The notes under the pieces: model-generated
The model's input: only the letters and a program-made list of their open reading frames with translations
Databases searched by the model: none
Told to the model about the DNA's origin: nothing
IMG/VR virus record: IMGVR_UViG_3300036770_007317
Coordinates: 1-47,700 of that record
Origin: a virus
Strand: one strand, 5' to 3'
DNA: 47,700 bases
Part shown: positions 1-7,554 of the stretch, in pieces
Numbering within the stretch: position 1 is the stretch's first letter
Layout: every line of letters starts with the position of its first letter
Made by a program: the position numbers and the translations under genes

Positions 1-2
1 GA

Positions 3-893
3 CATAGAGCACATGCAGGATTTTGGATCTATACAGGATATGCGTCTGCATGGAGAGAGCTCGGATATGATGTTTATCTATATGACTCTCTAGAACAGTT
101 AAAAAAACTAAAAGATTTTTATCTTATGGCAATAGATTCAGATTTAAAAAATGAAAATATAGAAATTTTATCAAACTCAACTAAAACATTTCTTTTTGTA
201 CAGCCAAATCATTTCCCTAAGCCATGGGGAGAGCATCCAAATTTTATATCATCATGCAATCAGGATATTATGAACAAGATTAACAATCTAACAAATGTAA
301 AACAGTGGACATTTGTGGATTCAGATAATGAATATTACTCAAAATGGAACGTTACAACAATACCACTTGCATTTGATGATATAAATTATAACTTTAAGCC
401 AATAAAAGAGTATGATTTTGATATATGTTACGTCGGCGGACGTGCAAACAATGGTTTTGACGAAAAGATTGAAATTATAAACAAAACATTTTCATTATTT
501 GAAAAAACTAATTTAAAATGCGGATTTTTTATAGACAAAAATCTATCTCACGATCAAGAAGTTAATATAATTCTAAGATCAAAACTATGTTTAAATATTC
601 ATGATGCATATCAGAAAAAATTATCACTAGATACAAATGAAAGAACTTTCAAATCTTTAGGATTAAATGGTACACTTATTAGTGATAACATTTTACAAAT
701 AAAGAAAGTGCTACCAGAGGCTTCTATAATTTTATCTAACAATTTAAATGAATTAGTTGATAAATCATTAGAGCTATGCAATCTGGATAACAAGCATCTT
801 TTAGATTTAAAAAATAAAAATATTGACTACATAAAAAGTGTTCATACCTATAAAAACAGAATATCTCAACTAATGTCGAGCACAAATGTCTGA
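3..893 (+). CDS. CgeB-like glycosyltransferase, 5' partial
   Basis: The reading frame is open from base 3 with no stop, so this is the C-terminal part of a gene that begins upstream; the ATG at 126 is internal. The visible part starts with HAGFWIY and a Rossmann-like stretch, then has a region typical of CgeB/YkvP-type family-1 glycosyltransferases: CYVGGRANNGFDEK, a helix, and LNIHDAYQ followed by TNERTFKSLGLNG, where the family holds its sugar-nucleotide-binding glutamate or asparagine. It probably transfers a sugar to a glycan; donor and acceptor cannot be read. It overlaps the next gene by 8 bases and heads the visible sugar cluster. The family call rests on motif resemblance, not a search. 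Confidence 0.7.
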   Translation, partial: HRAHAGFWIYTGYASAWRELGYDVYLYDSLEQLKKLKDFYLMAIDSDLKNENIEILSNSTKTFLFVQPNHFPKPWGEHPNFISSCNQDIMNKINNLTNVKQWTFVDSDNEYYSKWNVTTIPLAFDDINYNFKPIKEYDFDICYVGGRANNGFDEKIEIINKTFSLFEKTNLKCGFFIDKNLSHDQEVNIILRSKLCLNIHDAYQKKLSLDTNERTFKSLGLNGTLISDNILQIKKVLPEASIILSNNLNELVDKSLELCNLDNKHLLDLKNKNIDYIKSVHTYKNRISQLMSSTNV

Positions 894-1611
894 ACTTAAA
901 ATTAGCATAATCGTACCTTGTTATAATACGGAAAAATATATAGAGCAGTGTATAGAATCTGTATTTTCTCAAACTTACAAAAATATAGAAGTAATTGCTG
1001 TAGATAATGAAAGTAAGGATGGAACTTTTGATAAACTTCTTTCTTTAAAAGAAAAATATCCATCACTTATAATAGATACAGCGCCAAACATCTATAGACA
1101 CTCTTGGGACGAACCAAGAACTAAAGGGCTTGAGCTTTCAACAGGAAAATATATAACTTTTATATGCTCTGATGATTATTTAGAAAATGATTATATTGAA
1201 AATTGCATGAATTTAATTTTATCTGCCCCAGAAAAAATAAAAGCATTACAGAGTCCTATTAGAAATATAAAGAATAATAAACCAGAAGGTTTCCAGAGAC
1301 ATCTATATCATTCTTTGCAAGAGTTTAAAAACTTCTCTTTGACAAGATGTGTGGTAAATACACCAACGGTTATTTATAATAGAGATTTGTACGAAAAAGG
1401 CTTGTTGAAAACAAATCCAGAGCTATATCTTGGTGCTGCTGATTATGACATGTATTGTAATCTTGCAAACAATAAAGTGTTTATATATCCTTCTCCGAAT
1501 TGGTTAGGCTATAACTATAGATGGCATGAAGAGCAGTGTACATGGGGTATGCATAAAGAAGAAATTAATTATGACTCTCTGATACAAGAATACTGGAGAG
1601 GAAAATGGTAA
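886..1611 (+). CDS. Family 2 glycosyltransferase (GT-A fold)
   Basis: This 241-residue protein opens with the classic GT2 core: ISIIVPCYN at residues 6-14, SVFSQTYKNIEVIAVDN at 25-41, and the metal/nucleotide-binding SDD at 95-97 inside FICSDDYL. Spacing and length fit a cytoplasmic single-domain inverting glycosyltransferase with no membrane segment. It should add one sugar from a nucleotide donor to a growing glycan or protein; the sugar is unknown. The start overlaps the preceding gene by 8 bases and its stop overlaps the next ATG, so it is translated as part of the glycan operon. The family is secure; the substrate is not. Confidence 0.9.
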   Translation: MSELKISIIVPCYNTEKYIEQCIESVFSQTYKNIEVIAVDNESKDGTFDKLLSLKEKYPSLIIDTAPNIYRHSWDEPRTKGLELSTGKYITFICSDDYLENDYIENCMNLILSAPEKIKALQSPIRNIKNNKPEGFQRHLYHSLQEFKNFSLTRCVVNTPTVIYNRDLYEKGLLKTNPELYLGAADYDMYCNLANNKVFIYPSPNWLGYNYRWHEEQCTWGMHKEEINYDSLIQEYWRGKW

Positions 1612-2240
1612 AACAAGACTTAGAAAAAATTAAAAAAAGAATTTTAGATATAGCTTTTAAGAAAAAATTATCTCATCTTGGTTCTTATTTTTCTAGCCTA
1701 GAAATTATTTATGAAATATTTTGTAAAATGAAAGATAAAGATATTTTTATTTTATCTTCTGGACATGCCGCACTTGCTTATTACTGTGTATTGGAGCATT
1801 TCAAAAGAGTGGATGCAGAATATTTATTCGAGAAGCATGGAGGGCATCCACATAGAGACGAAGAAAATTTTATATATTGCTCCACGGGCAGTCTTGGTCT
1901 TGGCATAACGATAGCAACAGGAAGAGCTTTTTATAACAAAGACATACAAGTCTATTGTCTAATAAGCGATGGAGAATGCGCAGAAGGTTCTGTTTGGGAA
2001 TCTCTTAGGTTTATAAAAGAATCAAACATGTCTAATATTCATATCTATGTAAACATGAATGGCTATTGCGCATATGATGTTATAGATACAAAATATCTTG
2101 AGAACAGACTTAAGAGCTTTTTGCCTGATATAAACATCAGAAATACTGATGTAAATCAGTTTCCGTTTCTAAATGGAATGAACGCTCATTATCACGTTAT
2201 GTCCGAATCAGACTATAAAACGGCTATAGAAACACTATGA
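1605..2240 (+). CDS. Transketolase N-terminal (ThDP-binding) subunit
   Basis: This 211-residue protein matches the thiamine-diphosphate/Mg-binding half of transketolase. SHLG is at residues 23-26 and SSGHA at 51-55. The cofactor motif is D122-G123-E124 followed about 30 residues later by N152-G153. An AGG-rich ribosome site (GGAGAGG, 1595-1601) precedes the ATG. The gene stops by ATGA overlap with the gene for the pyrimidine-binding half, so the two probably form a split heteromeric enzyme that moves a two-carbon ketol unit. Split transketolases occur in bacterial sugar clusters. Here the pair sits next to a 3-dehydrase and an SDR, so a role in building a branched or unusual sugar is plausible, though that is inference. 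Confidence 0.88.
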   Translation: MVKQDLEKIKKRILDIAFKKKLSHLGSYFSSLEIIYEIFCKMKDKDIFILSSGHAALAYYCVLEHFKRVDAEYLFEKHGGHPHRDEENFIYCSTGSLGLGITIATGRAFYNKDIQVYCLISDGECAEGSVWESLRFIKESNMSNIHIYVNMNGYCAYDVIDTKYLENRLKSFLPDINIRNTDVNQFPFLNGMNAHYHVMSESDYKTAIETL

Positions 2241-2710
2241 GAAAAAACTTTAGTAACCTTCTCTATAAAGAGATGAGTAAGAATAAAAATATAGTACTAA
2301 TCACTGCCGATCTAGGTTATGGGTTATGGGATAAAATTAGATTAGATTATCCAAATAGATTTATAAATACTGGCTCTAGTGAACAGTTAGCAACAGGAAT
2401 TGCTTGTGGCGCAGCAATGGAGGGAAAAATTCCGTTCGTTTATTCGATAACTCCATTCTTGCTATACAGGCCGTATGAAATAATTAGAAATTATGTAAAT
2501 CATGAGAATTTAAATGTAAAGCTTGTCGGAGGAGGCAGAGATAAAGATTATGGTTATCTTGGGTTCTCTCATTGGGCAGAAGACGACATCGACTCAATTC
2601 AGCATTTTTCTAATATAAGAAAATACAAACCAGAAAATGAAGATGAACTATCAGATGTTTTTCAGCAAGTTTTGCTTTCTGGACCTTGTTATATTAACTT
2701 GAGGAAATGA
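2237..2710 (+). CDS. Transketolase pyrimidine-binding subunit, short
   Basis: This 157-residue protein resembles the middle (pyrimidine-binding) domain of transketolase. It has ADLGYGL near residue 24, and NTGSSEQLATGIACGAAMEG at 44-63, where E49 is the glutamate that activates the thiamine ring. It ends just after this domain, so the C-terminal domain (about 120 residues) of full transketolases and of most split C subunits is absent. That domain is not catalytic in the family, so activity with the upstream ThDP-binding subunit is still possible. The start overlaps the upstream stop (ATGA), which suits equal co-translation of two subunits. Confidence 0.85.
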   Translation: MRKNFSNLLYKEMSKNKNIVLITADLGYGLWDKIRLDYPNRFINTGSSEQLATGIACGAAMEGKIPFVYSITPFLLYRPYEIIRNYVNHENLNVKLVGGGRDKDYGYLGFSHWAEDDIDSIQHFSNIRKYKPENEDELSDVFQQVLLSGPCYINLRK

Positions 2711-3555
2711 TGAAAATATTAATAACTGGAAACAGCGGATTCTTATCAAAAGAATTTAAAGATTTTTTTGGAAAAAAACACGAACTGACTTTTATATCAA
2801 GATCTACATATCCAAGTGTAGATCTTTTGTCGTTTAAAGATGTTTCTAATTTTTTTGAATCTTCAGGACATTTTGATTTCGTATTTCACACAGCTATTAG
2901 TGGTGGCAAAAGAACCTCAAGCGATAGCCTTTCAACGCTAACAGATAACCTCCTAATGTACAACAATCTGGTTTCAAATATGCACAAATATAAAGTGCTA
3001 TTTAACTTTTGTTCAGGAGCTGCTTTTAGAGACGGAAACGACATAGACAGTGTAAAAGAATCAGAGATAGAAAAAAGATTTCCAAAAGATTATTACGGAA
3101 TGTCTAAGAATATTATAGCAAAAGATATGAAAAAATATGAAAATTTTTATAATTTTAGACTTTTTGGATGTTTTGGAAAACACGAAGATGATGTTAGGTT
3201 TTTTAAATCTATATTAAACTGTATAAAAGAAAATAGACCAATAAGAATACATCAAGATAAATATATGGATTATATATCTGCAAAAGATTTATGTTTAGTT
3301 TTAGATTATTATATAAATAATGTTGACAAATTGTTGCCAAAAGATATAAATGTAGTTTATCAAGAGAAAAAAACTCTATCTCAAATGTGTAAAACCATTA
3401 TAGACTTGACAGAAAGCAATCCTGATGTTATTATGCTTACTGAAACGCAGGCTCAATCCTATACTGGAGATGGTTCTATCCTGAACTCTCTAGGTATTTC
3501 AATGAACGGATTAGATAAATCGCTTTTGGAGCTAAAAAAACATGTCTTTAGATGA
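2710..3555 (+). CDS. SDR-family NDP-sugar epimerase/reductase
   Basis: This is an extended short-chain dehydrogenase/reductase of about 281 residues. The NAD(P)-binding TGNSGFL is at residues 6-12, a candidate catalytic serine is in FCSGAA (S102), and YGMSK at 129-133 supplies the Tyr and Lys. Two ATGs are adjacent (2707 and 2710). GAGG at 2701-2704 is better spaced from 2710, so I chose that, with 2707 possible. It resembles dTDP-4-dehydrorhamnose-reductase-like and WcaG-like proteins and probably acts on a 4-keto sugar nucleotide. Lying between the transketolase pair and the 3-dehydrase, it could perform the final reduction. The exact reaction cannot be assigned. Confidence 0.82.
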   Translation: MKILITGNSGFLSKEFKDFFGKKHELTFISRSTYPSVDLLSFKDVSNFFESSGHFDFVFHTAISGGKRTSSDSLSTLTDNLLMYNNLVSNMHKYKVLFNFCSGAAFRDGNDIDSVKESEIEKRFPKDYYGMSKNIIAKDMKKYENFYNFRLFGCFGKHEDDVRFFKSILNCIKENRPIRIHQDKYMDYISAKDLCLVLDYYINNVDKLLPKDINVVYQEKKTLSQMCKTIIDLTESNPDVIMLTETQAQSYTGDGSILNSLGISMNGLDKSLLELKKHVFR

Positions 3556-4888
3556 AAAAAAGAGAAAAATTTTAGAACTTGTTTCTGAGTTTTTTCAAGA
3601 AAAACGAAAAAATAAATGGGAAAAGGGCAAAAACTGGGTAGAATATTCTGGTCCTTCTTTTGACGAAAAAGAATATGTTTCTGCCGTAGAATCTCTTCTT
3701 GGCGAGTGGCTAATTTTTGGTGAAAAGGGAAGAGAGTTTGAAAAACAATTTCCAAAAATGTTAGGAAAGAAACATGGTGTTTTTACAAACTCTGGAAGTT
3801 CCGCCAATCTTCTAATGATGGCAGCGGCTAGATCAAGAAATCTATATAACTTTCAGCCAGGAACAAAAATAATAACTCCAGTAGTTTGTTTTCCTACAAC
3901 AATAAATCCAATTATTCAAAATGGATTTGAGCCAATATTTGTAGATGTAGACCTTCCAAGTTTAAATCTAAATCTAGATGATGTAGAAAGAAAACTTAAA
4001 CAACATACGGACATTAAAGCAATTACATTCGCTCATGTTCTTGGAAATCCTCCAGACATGGATAGACTAATGAAAATTGTTACAGAACATAATCTAATCT
4101 TCTTGGAAGATTCTTGTGACGCTCTTGGATCGACATATAAGGGACAAAAATTAGGCTCTTTTGGTCATATGTCTGCTTGCTCTTTTTTTCCAGCACACCA
4201 TATGACAACTGGAGAAGGTGGTTTTGTAGCAACTAATTCTAACAAGATTAGAATGATATTAGCGAGTATAAGAGATTGGGGAAGGGCGTGCTATTGCAAT
4301 ACCGTTAAGCCGGGGAACGTTACATGCGAAACAGCATGTGGAGACAGGTTTAAAAACTGGTTGCCTGGTATGCCAAATGTAACGTATGATCATAGATATG
4401 TTTTTGATGAAATTGGATACAATTTAAAACCATTAGATTTGCAAGCAGCTATGGGACTAGAACAGATGAAAAAACTACCAGAAATGGATGCTGCAAGAAG
4501 GGAAAATCACAAAAAATTAACAGCTATATTTAAGAAATATGAGCAATTTTTCCATCTACCAGAAGCTACAGAAGGTTCTGATCCCTGTTGGTTTGGTTTT
4601 TCTCTTGTGGTAAAAGATGATTCGCCATTCACAAAACATGATTTTATCAAATTTTTAGAAGAAAACAAGATTCAGACAAGATCTTATTTTAGCGGAAACA
4701 TTCTTGTTCACCCTGGTTATTTCCATATGGCTGAAAAGTATGGAGATTTAGATAAAGAATTTCCAGTTGCACAGAAAGTAACGAAAGACTGTTTCTTTTT
4801 AGGTACTTTTATAGGTCTTACTCAAGATAAAATTGATTATATTGGCGAGATTGTAGATATGTTTTTTGAAACAAAGGTTGGGAAGTAG
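3542..4888 (+). CDS. rfbH: RfbH/E1-type NDP-4-keto-6-deoxyglucose 3-dehydrase
   Basis: This 448-residue fold-type I aminotransferase relative matches the PMP-dependent 3-dehydrase (E1) of 3,6-dideoxyhexose synthesis. The diagnostic feature is AHHMTTGEGG at residues 218-227: His220 replaces the PLP-anchoring lysine, as in Salmonella RfbH and Yersinia E1. RDWGRACYC with cysteines at 250, 252, 262 and 266 fits the [2Fe-2S] cluster site that separates E1 from the GDP-colitose enzyme ColD, which lacks it. The C-terminal half (YDHRYVF, GYNLKPLDLQAAMG, GSDPCWFGF, IQTRSYFSGN) also follows RfbH. It removes the C3 hydroxyl of a 4-keto-6-deoxy NDP-hexose, classically CDP-linked. The reductase partner (E3) and a cytidylyltransferase are not in the window. 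It overlaps the upstream SDR by 14 bases. Confidence 0.9.
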   Translation: MSLDEKKRKILELVSEFFQEKRKNKWEKGKNWVEYSGPSFDEKEYVSAVESLLGEWLIFGEKGREFEKQFPKMLGKKHGVFTNSGSSANLLMMAAARSRNLYNFQPGTKIITPVVCFPTTINPIIQNGFEPIFVDVDLPSLNLNLDDVERKLKQHTDIKAITFAHVLGNPPDMDRLMKIVTEHNLIFLEDSCDALGSTYKGQKLGSFGHMSACSFFPAHHMTTGEGGFVATNSNKIRMILASIRDWGRACYCNTVKPGNVTCETACGDRFKNWLPGMPNVTYDHRYVFDEIGYNLKPLDLQAAMGLEQMKKLPEMDAARRENHKKLTAIFKKYEQFFHLPEATEGSDPCWFGFSLVVKDDSPFTKHDFIKFLEENKIQTRSYFSGNILVHPGYFHMAEKYGDLDKEFPVAQKVTKDCFFLGTFIGLTQDKIDYIGEIVDMFFETKVGK

Positions 4889-4889
4889 T

Positions 4890-5816
4890 ATGAATGTAGC
4901 TGTAGTAACTGGATACTCTGGATTTATAGGTTCTCATTTTGTAAAAAGACTTTTGGGTGATGGTTGGATAGTTTATGGAATTGACAAAAAAGAATCTTTT
5001 ATAGAAAATCATAACTTTACACATATTGCAGACGATATTTGTGAGATTAAATCGCTACCTGACTGTGATTATGTGTTTAATTTCGCAGCAGAATCTCACG
5101 TTGGAAACTCAATAGAATGCAGTAAAGATTTTATAAAAACAAATGTTGATGGTGTCAGGAACCTTTTAGAGCTAATAAGAAAGAAACCAGATAATATTGT
5201 AAAAAAACCAGTATTTTTTCATATATCTACCGATGAAGTATATGGAGATAGACTTGAATTCTCGGCAGACGAAGCAGATTTGCTAAATCCATCAAATCCA
5301 TATTCAGCAAGCAAAGCCGCTGGCGATATGTTGGTATTGGCTTGGGCTAGAACGTATAACGTAGAATATGTAATTGCTAGACCTACAAACAACTATGGAA
5401 CAAATCAGCATCCAGAAAAGCTAATACCTTTATGTATCAAATTAGCTCTCTGGAACAAGCCTATTAGGTTGCACAACAAGGGAACTCCTAAAAGAATGTG
5501 GTTGCATGTAGAAGATACAGTAAATGCTATCATGACATTAGTTGAAAAAAACGCTAGAGGGATTTATAATATTTCTGGAAATATTGAGCAAACAAATTTA
5601 GCAACTGCGTATAAAGTTCTGAAGTCAATGAATGTTGAAATTACAGATTCAACATTTGATTTAAATTATATTAGACCTGGACAAGACATGAAGTACGCAG
5701 TAAACGATGACAAACTCAAAGCTCTTGGTTGGAAATGCCAGAAGAACTTTGATGATGAAATTGAAAAAATAGTTAAATGGTATTTGGAATATTACAAATA
5801 TAGACTTTTTAAGTAA
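4890..5816 (+). CDS. RmlB-like NDP-glucose 4,6-dehydratase
   Basis: This 308-residue extended SDR has TGYSGFIG at residues 7-14, the dehydratase-specific STDEVYG at 113-119 (Thr-Asp-Glu in the active site) and YSASK at 138-142. NFAAESHV and the later TNNYGTNQHPEKLIP are typical of dTDP-glucose 4,6-dehydratase. I chose the ATG at 4890, two bases after the upstream stop and after GGTTGGGAAG; a TTG at 4866 in frame is less likely. It would convert an NDP-glucose to the 4-keto-6-deoxy form, the substrate class of the upstream 3-dehydrase, so the two probably act in series. Whether the nucleotide is CDP or dTDP cannot be told; the family motif favours dTDP, the partner CDP. Confidence 0.88.
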   Translation: MNVAVVTGYSGFIGSHFVKRLLGDGWIVYGIDKKESFIENHNFTHIADDICEIKSLPDCDYVFNFAAESHVGNSIECSKDFIKTNVDGVRNLLELIRKKPDNIVKKPVFFHISTDEVYGDRLEFSADEADLLNPSNPYSASKAAGDMLVLAWARTYNVEYVIARPTNNYGTNQHPEKLIPLCIKLALWNKPIRLHNKGTPKRMWLHVEDTVNAIMTLVEKNARGIYNISGNIEQTNLATAYKVLKSMNVEITDSTFDLNYIRPGQDMKYAVNDDKLKALGWKCQKNFDDEIEKIVKWYLEYYKYRLFK

Positions 5817-5821
5817 AAAAA

Positions 5822-6430
5822 ATGAAAAAACAAAACGATATTGCCTGTCTTATACTTTCTTATGGAAAAAAGTATAAAAAATTGGGAGATGTAGCATACA
5901 ATTCTTTTGTACAGCATAATAAAAATGTTGATACATATCTGATAACAGATGAAAGTATTAAAGATTTCAATTCATTCTCTTATATAGATAAAGTATCTAT
6001 CGGTGTTTTGAAATATATGCTAGGATTTGAATTATTTAAAATATATAAATACAAAAAGGTTATTATCCTAGGTAGCGATACAATTACTTGCTCTAGACTA
6101 GATGAATTTTTAGATGATACAGAGCATGATATACTTGCAACTTTAGATTATCCTTATCCTCTAGTTACAAAAAGAATAGTTGTGCCAGGAAAAGAAAATC
6201 ATGTAAACGCTGATGTTGTTTGCTTTTCAAACGAGAATGCGCTATATGATATAATTAATTTATCTGTTTTTCACGACGTGTATCACGAACAAGGTGGTTT
6301 GAATGAGGTTATCTATGGTCTTAGAAAATATACTACAAAAATAGTAGATGCGCCTTATTCTTCTTCAAAAGTTTTATATAATGTCAGATCGAAAGGAAAT
6401 ATTTGTGCAAGAGAGGGGGAGAGATTGTGA
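5822..6430 (+). CDS. GT8-like glycosyltransferase, truncated by TGA
   Basis: The first 202 residues resemble a GT-A, GT8-like transferase. An N-terminal strand DIACLILSYG is followed by VAYNSFVQHN and LITDES, then KVIILGSDT with a putative DxD-like metal site and HVNADVVCF later. The frame ends at TGA (6428-6430), but the same frame continues open for 75 codons of protein-like sequence to TGA at 6656. The intact gene was therefore probably 5822-6658, about 278 residues. The truncated product may be inactive. The TGA is not a recoded codon across the phage, because many genes here end in TGA. A true nonsense mutation, a sequencing error or readthrough are the options. Confidence 0.7.
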   Translation: MKKQNDIACLILSYGKKYKKLGDVAYNSFVQHNKNVDTYLITDESIKDFNSFSYIDKVSIGVLKYMLGFELFKIYKYKKVIILGSDTITCSRLDEFLDDTEHDILATLDYPYPLVTKRIVVPGKENHVNADVVCFSNENALYDIINLSVFHDVYHEQGGLNEVIYGLRKYTTKIVDAPYSSSKVLYNVRSKGNICAREGERL

Positions 6431-6658
6431 GCCAACTATGTTGGTAATTTTTATGTAAAAAATGAAAAATTATATACACAAAACGACAAACATATAAAAG
6501 TTTTTCATTATTGCGAGGCATTAGGAACTTTGTGTGAAGAAAAATTTAATGAGCTGATGAACTGGTGGATTTTTGATTGTTTTAACGAAGAAACTAAAAA
6601 ATTCTTTAAAGAAAAATGTGATAGTAAAGATTTTTTCGAAAAAAGGTATCAAGATTGA
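6431..6658 (+). pseudogene. In-frame C-terminal remainder of the GT8-like gene
   Basis: Directly after the TGA at 6428-6430, the frame stays open for 75 codons and encodes ANYVGNFYV, then KHIKVFHYCEALGTL, then NELMNWWIFDCFNEE, ending at TGA 6656-6658. The composition (aromatic, charged, no low complexity) is that of a real folded C-terminus, and it fills the only sizeable gap between annotated genes in this cluster. The next gene starts at 6655 with a TTG that overlaps this second stop, just as other gene pairs here overlap. That suggests 6658, not 6430, was the original end. No convincing start with a ribosome site lies within it. Confidence 0.7.
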
Positions 6659-7554
6659 AAGTTTTAGTAACAGGTGGAAGTGGTTTTGTTGGCAAAAATT
6701 TGAAAAAATTAATGCCACAATGGACATACATTTCGTCAAAAGATTATGATTTAAAAAATCCACATGAAGTAAAATTTATGTATAAAGATATTAAACCAGA
6801 TGCAGTCATTCATTTAGCTGCAAAAGTTGGCGGAATTAAAGAAAACGCTGAAAAGCAAGCTGATTTTATAAACATTAACACTCTAATAAATACAAACATA
6901 GTACACGGCGCGGCTGAAAATGGTATCAAAACATTTCTTGCATCTTTAAGCACCTGTGCTTTTCCAGATAAAGTTGATAGCTATCCATTTTCGGAGAAAA
7001 ATATCTTTGATGGCCCACCAGCTAAAACAAATTTTTCATATGGTTATTCAAAAAGAGTTATGTATGCTCATTGTTTAGCCGTTAGAAACCAATATGGATT
7101 TAATTATTCATGTTTTGCTCCTTCAAACATATATGGACCAGGAGATTCTTTTGACAATCAACAGTCATCTCATTTTGTGGCCGCTTTAGTTACAAAAATA
7201 GCCAAAGCAAAGGATGGAGATTGTTTAGAGTTCTGGGGAACAGGAAGACCTCTTAGACAACAACTTTATGTTGAAGATTTGTGTAAAATAATTCCAATAT
7301 TATTACAGAAATACAATGGAGAAGAGGCTCTAATTGTTGCCCCTAATGAAAATCTTTCAATAAAAGAAATGATAGATATAGCCATTGAAATATCAAAAAA
7401 AGATATTACTTATACATTTAATAACAAGTTAGATGGACAGTTTAGAAAAGATGGCAGTAACAAATTGTTGTTAAGTATTGAAGATTTTATTTTCACCTCT
7501 TTCAAAGAGGGTTTTGGAAAAACATACGAACAATATCTGTCGGAAAAAACATGA
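6655..7554 (+). CDS. fcl: GDP-L-fucose synthase-like epimerase/reductase
   Basis: This 299-residue extended SDR matches GDP-L-fucose synthase (Fcl/WcaG). The nucleotide site GGSGFVG is at residues 7-13, HLAAKVGGI follows at 53-61, SLSTCAFP at 97-104 holds the active-site serine and the family cysteine (C101), and YGYSK at 129-133 supplies Tyr and Lys. It would epimerise and reduce GDP-4-keto-6-deoxymannose, the product of the Gmd encoded immediately downstream. The related GDP-colitose synthase is an alternative. The start is TTG at 6655, inside the TTGA that overlaps the stop of the interrupted GT8-like gene. The stop overlaps the gmd ATG (ATGA). Confidence 0.87.
   Translation: MKVLVTGGSGFVGKNLKKLMPQWTYISSKDYDLKNPHEVKFMYKDIKPDAVIHLAAKVGGIKENAEKQADFININTLINTNIVHGAAENGIKTFLASLSTCAFPDKVDSYPFSEKNIFDGPPAKTNFSYGYSKRVMYAHCLAVRNQYGFNYSCFAPSNIYGPGDSFDNQQSSHFVAALVTKIAKAKDGDCLEFWGTGRPLRQQLYVEDLCKIIPILLQKYNGEEALIVAPNENLSIKEMIDIAIEISKKDITYTFNNKLDGQFRKDGSNKLLLSIEDFIFTSFKEGFGKTYEQYLSEKT

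Noticed and set aside
1605-2710. The two transketolase genes as one frameshifted gene
   Set aside because: The junction is a clean ATGA overlap with its own start, and split N and C transketolases are common. Nothing suggests a broken single gene.
3542-4888. GDP-colitose 3-dehydrase (ColD) reading, tempting because gmd is close by
   Set aside because: ColD also has His for Lys but lacks the Cys cluster. This protein has four Cys at the E1 iron-sulphur position and RfbH-like C-terminal motifs.
6428-6430. TGA read as a sense codon (alternative genetic code or suppressor)
   Set aside because: Many convincing genes in the window end in TGA, including terminal overlaps (ATGA, TTGA), so genome-wide TGA reassignment is not consistent.
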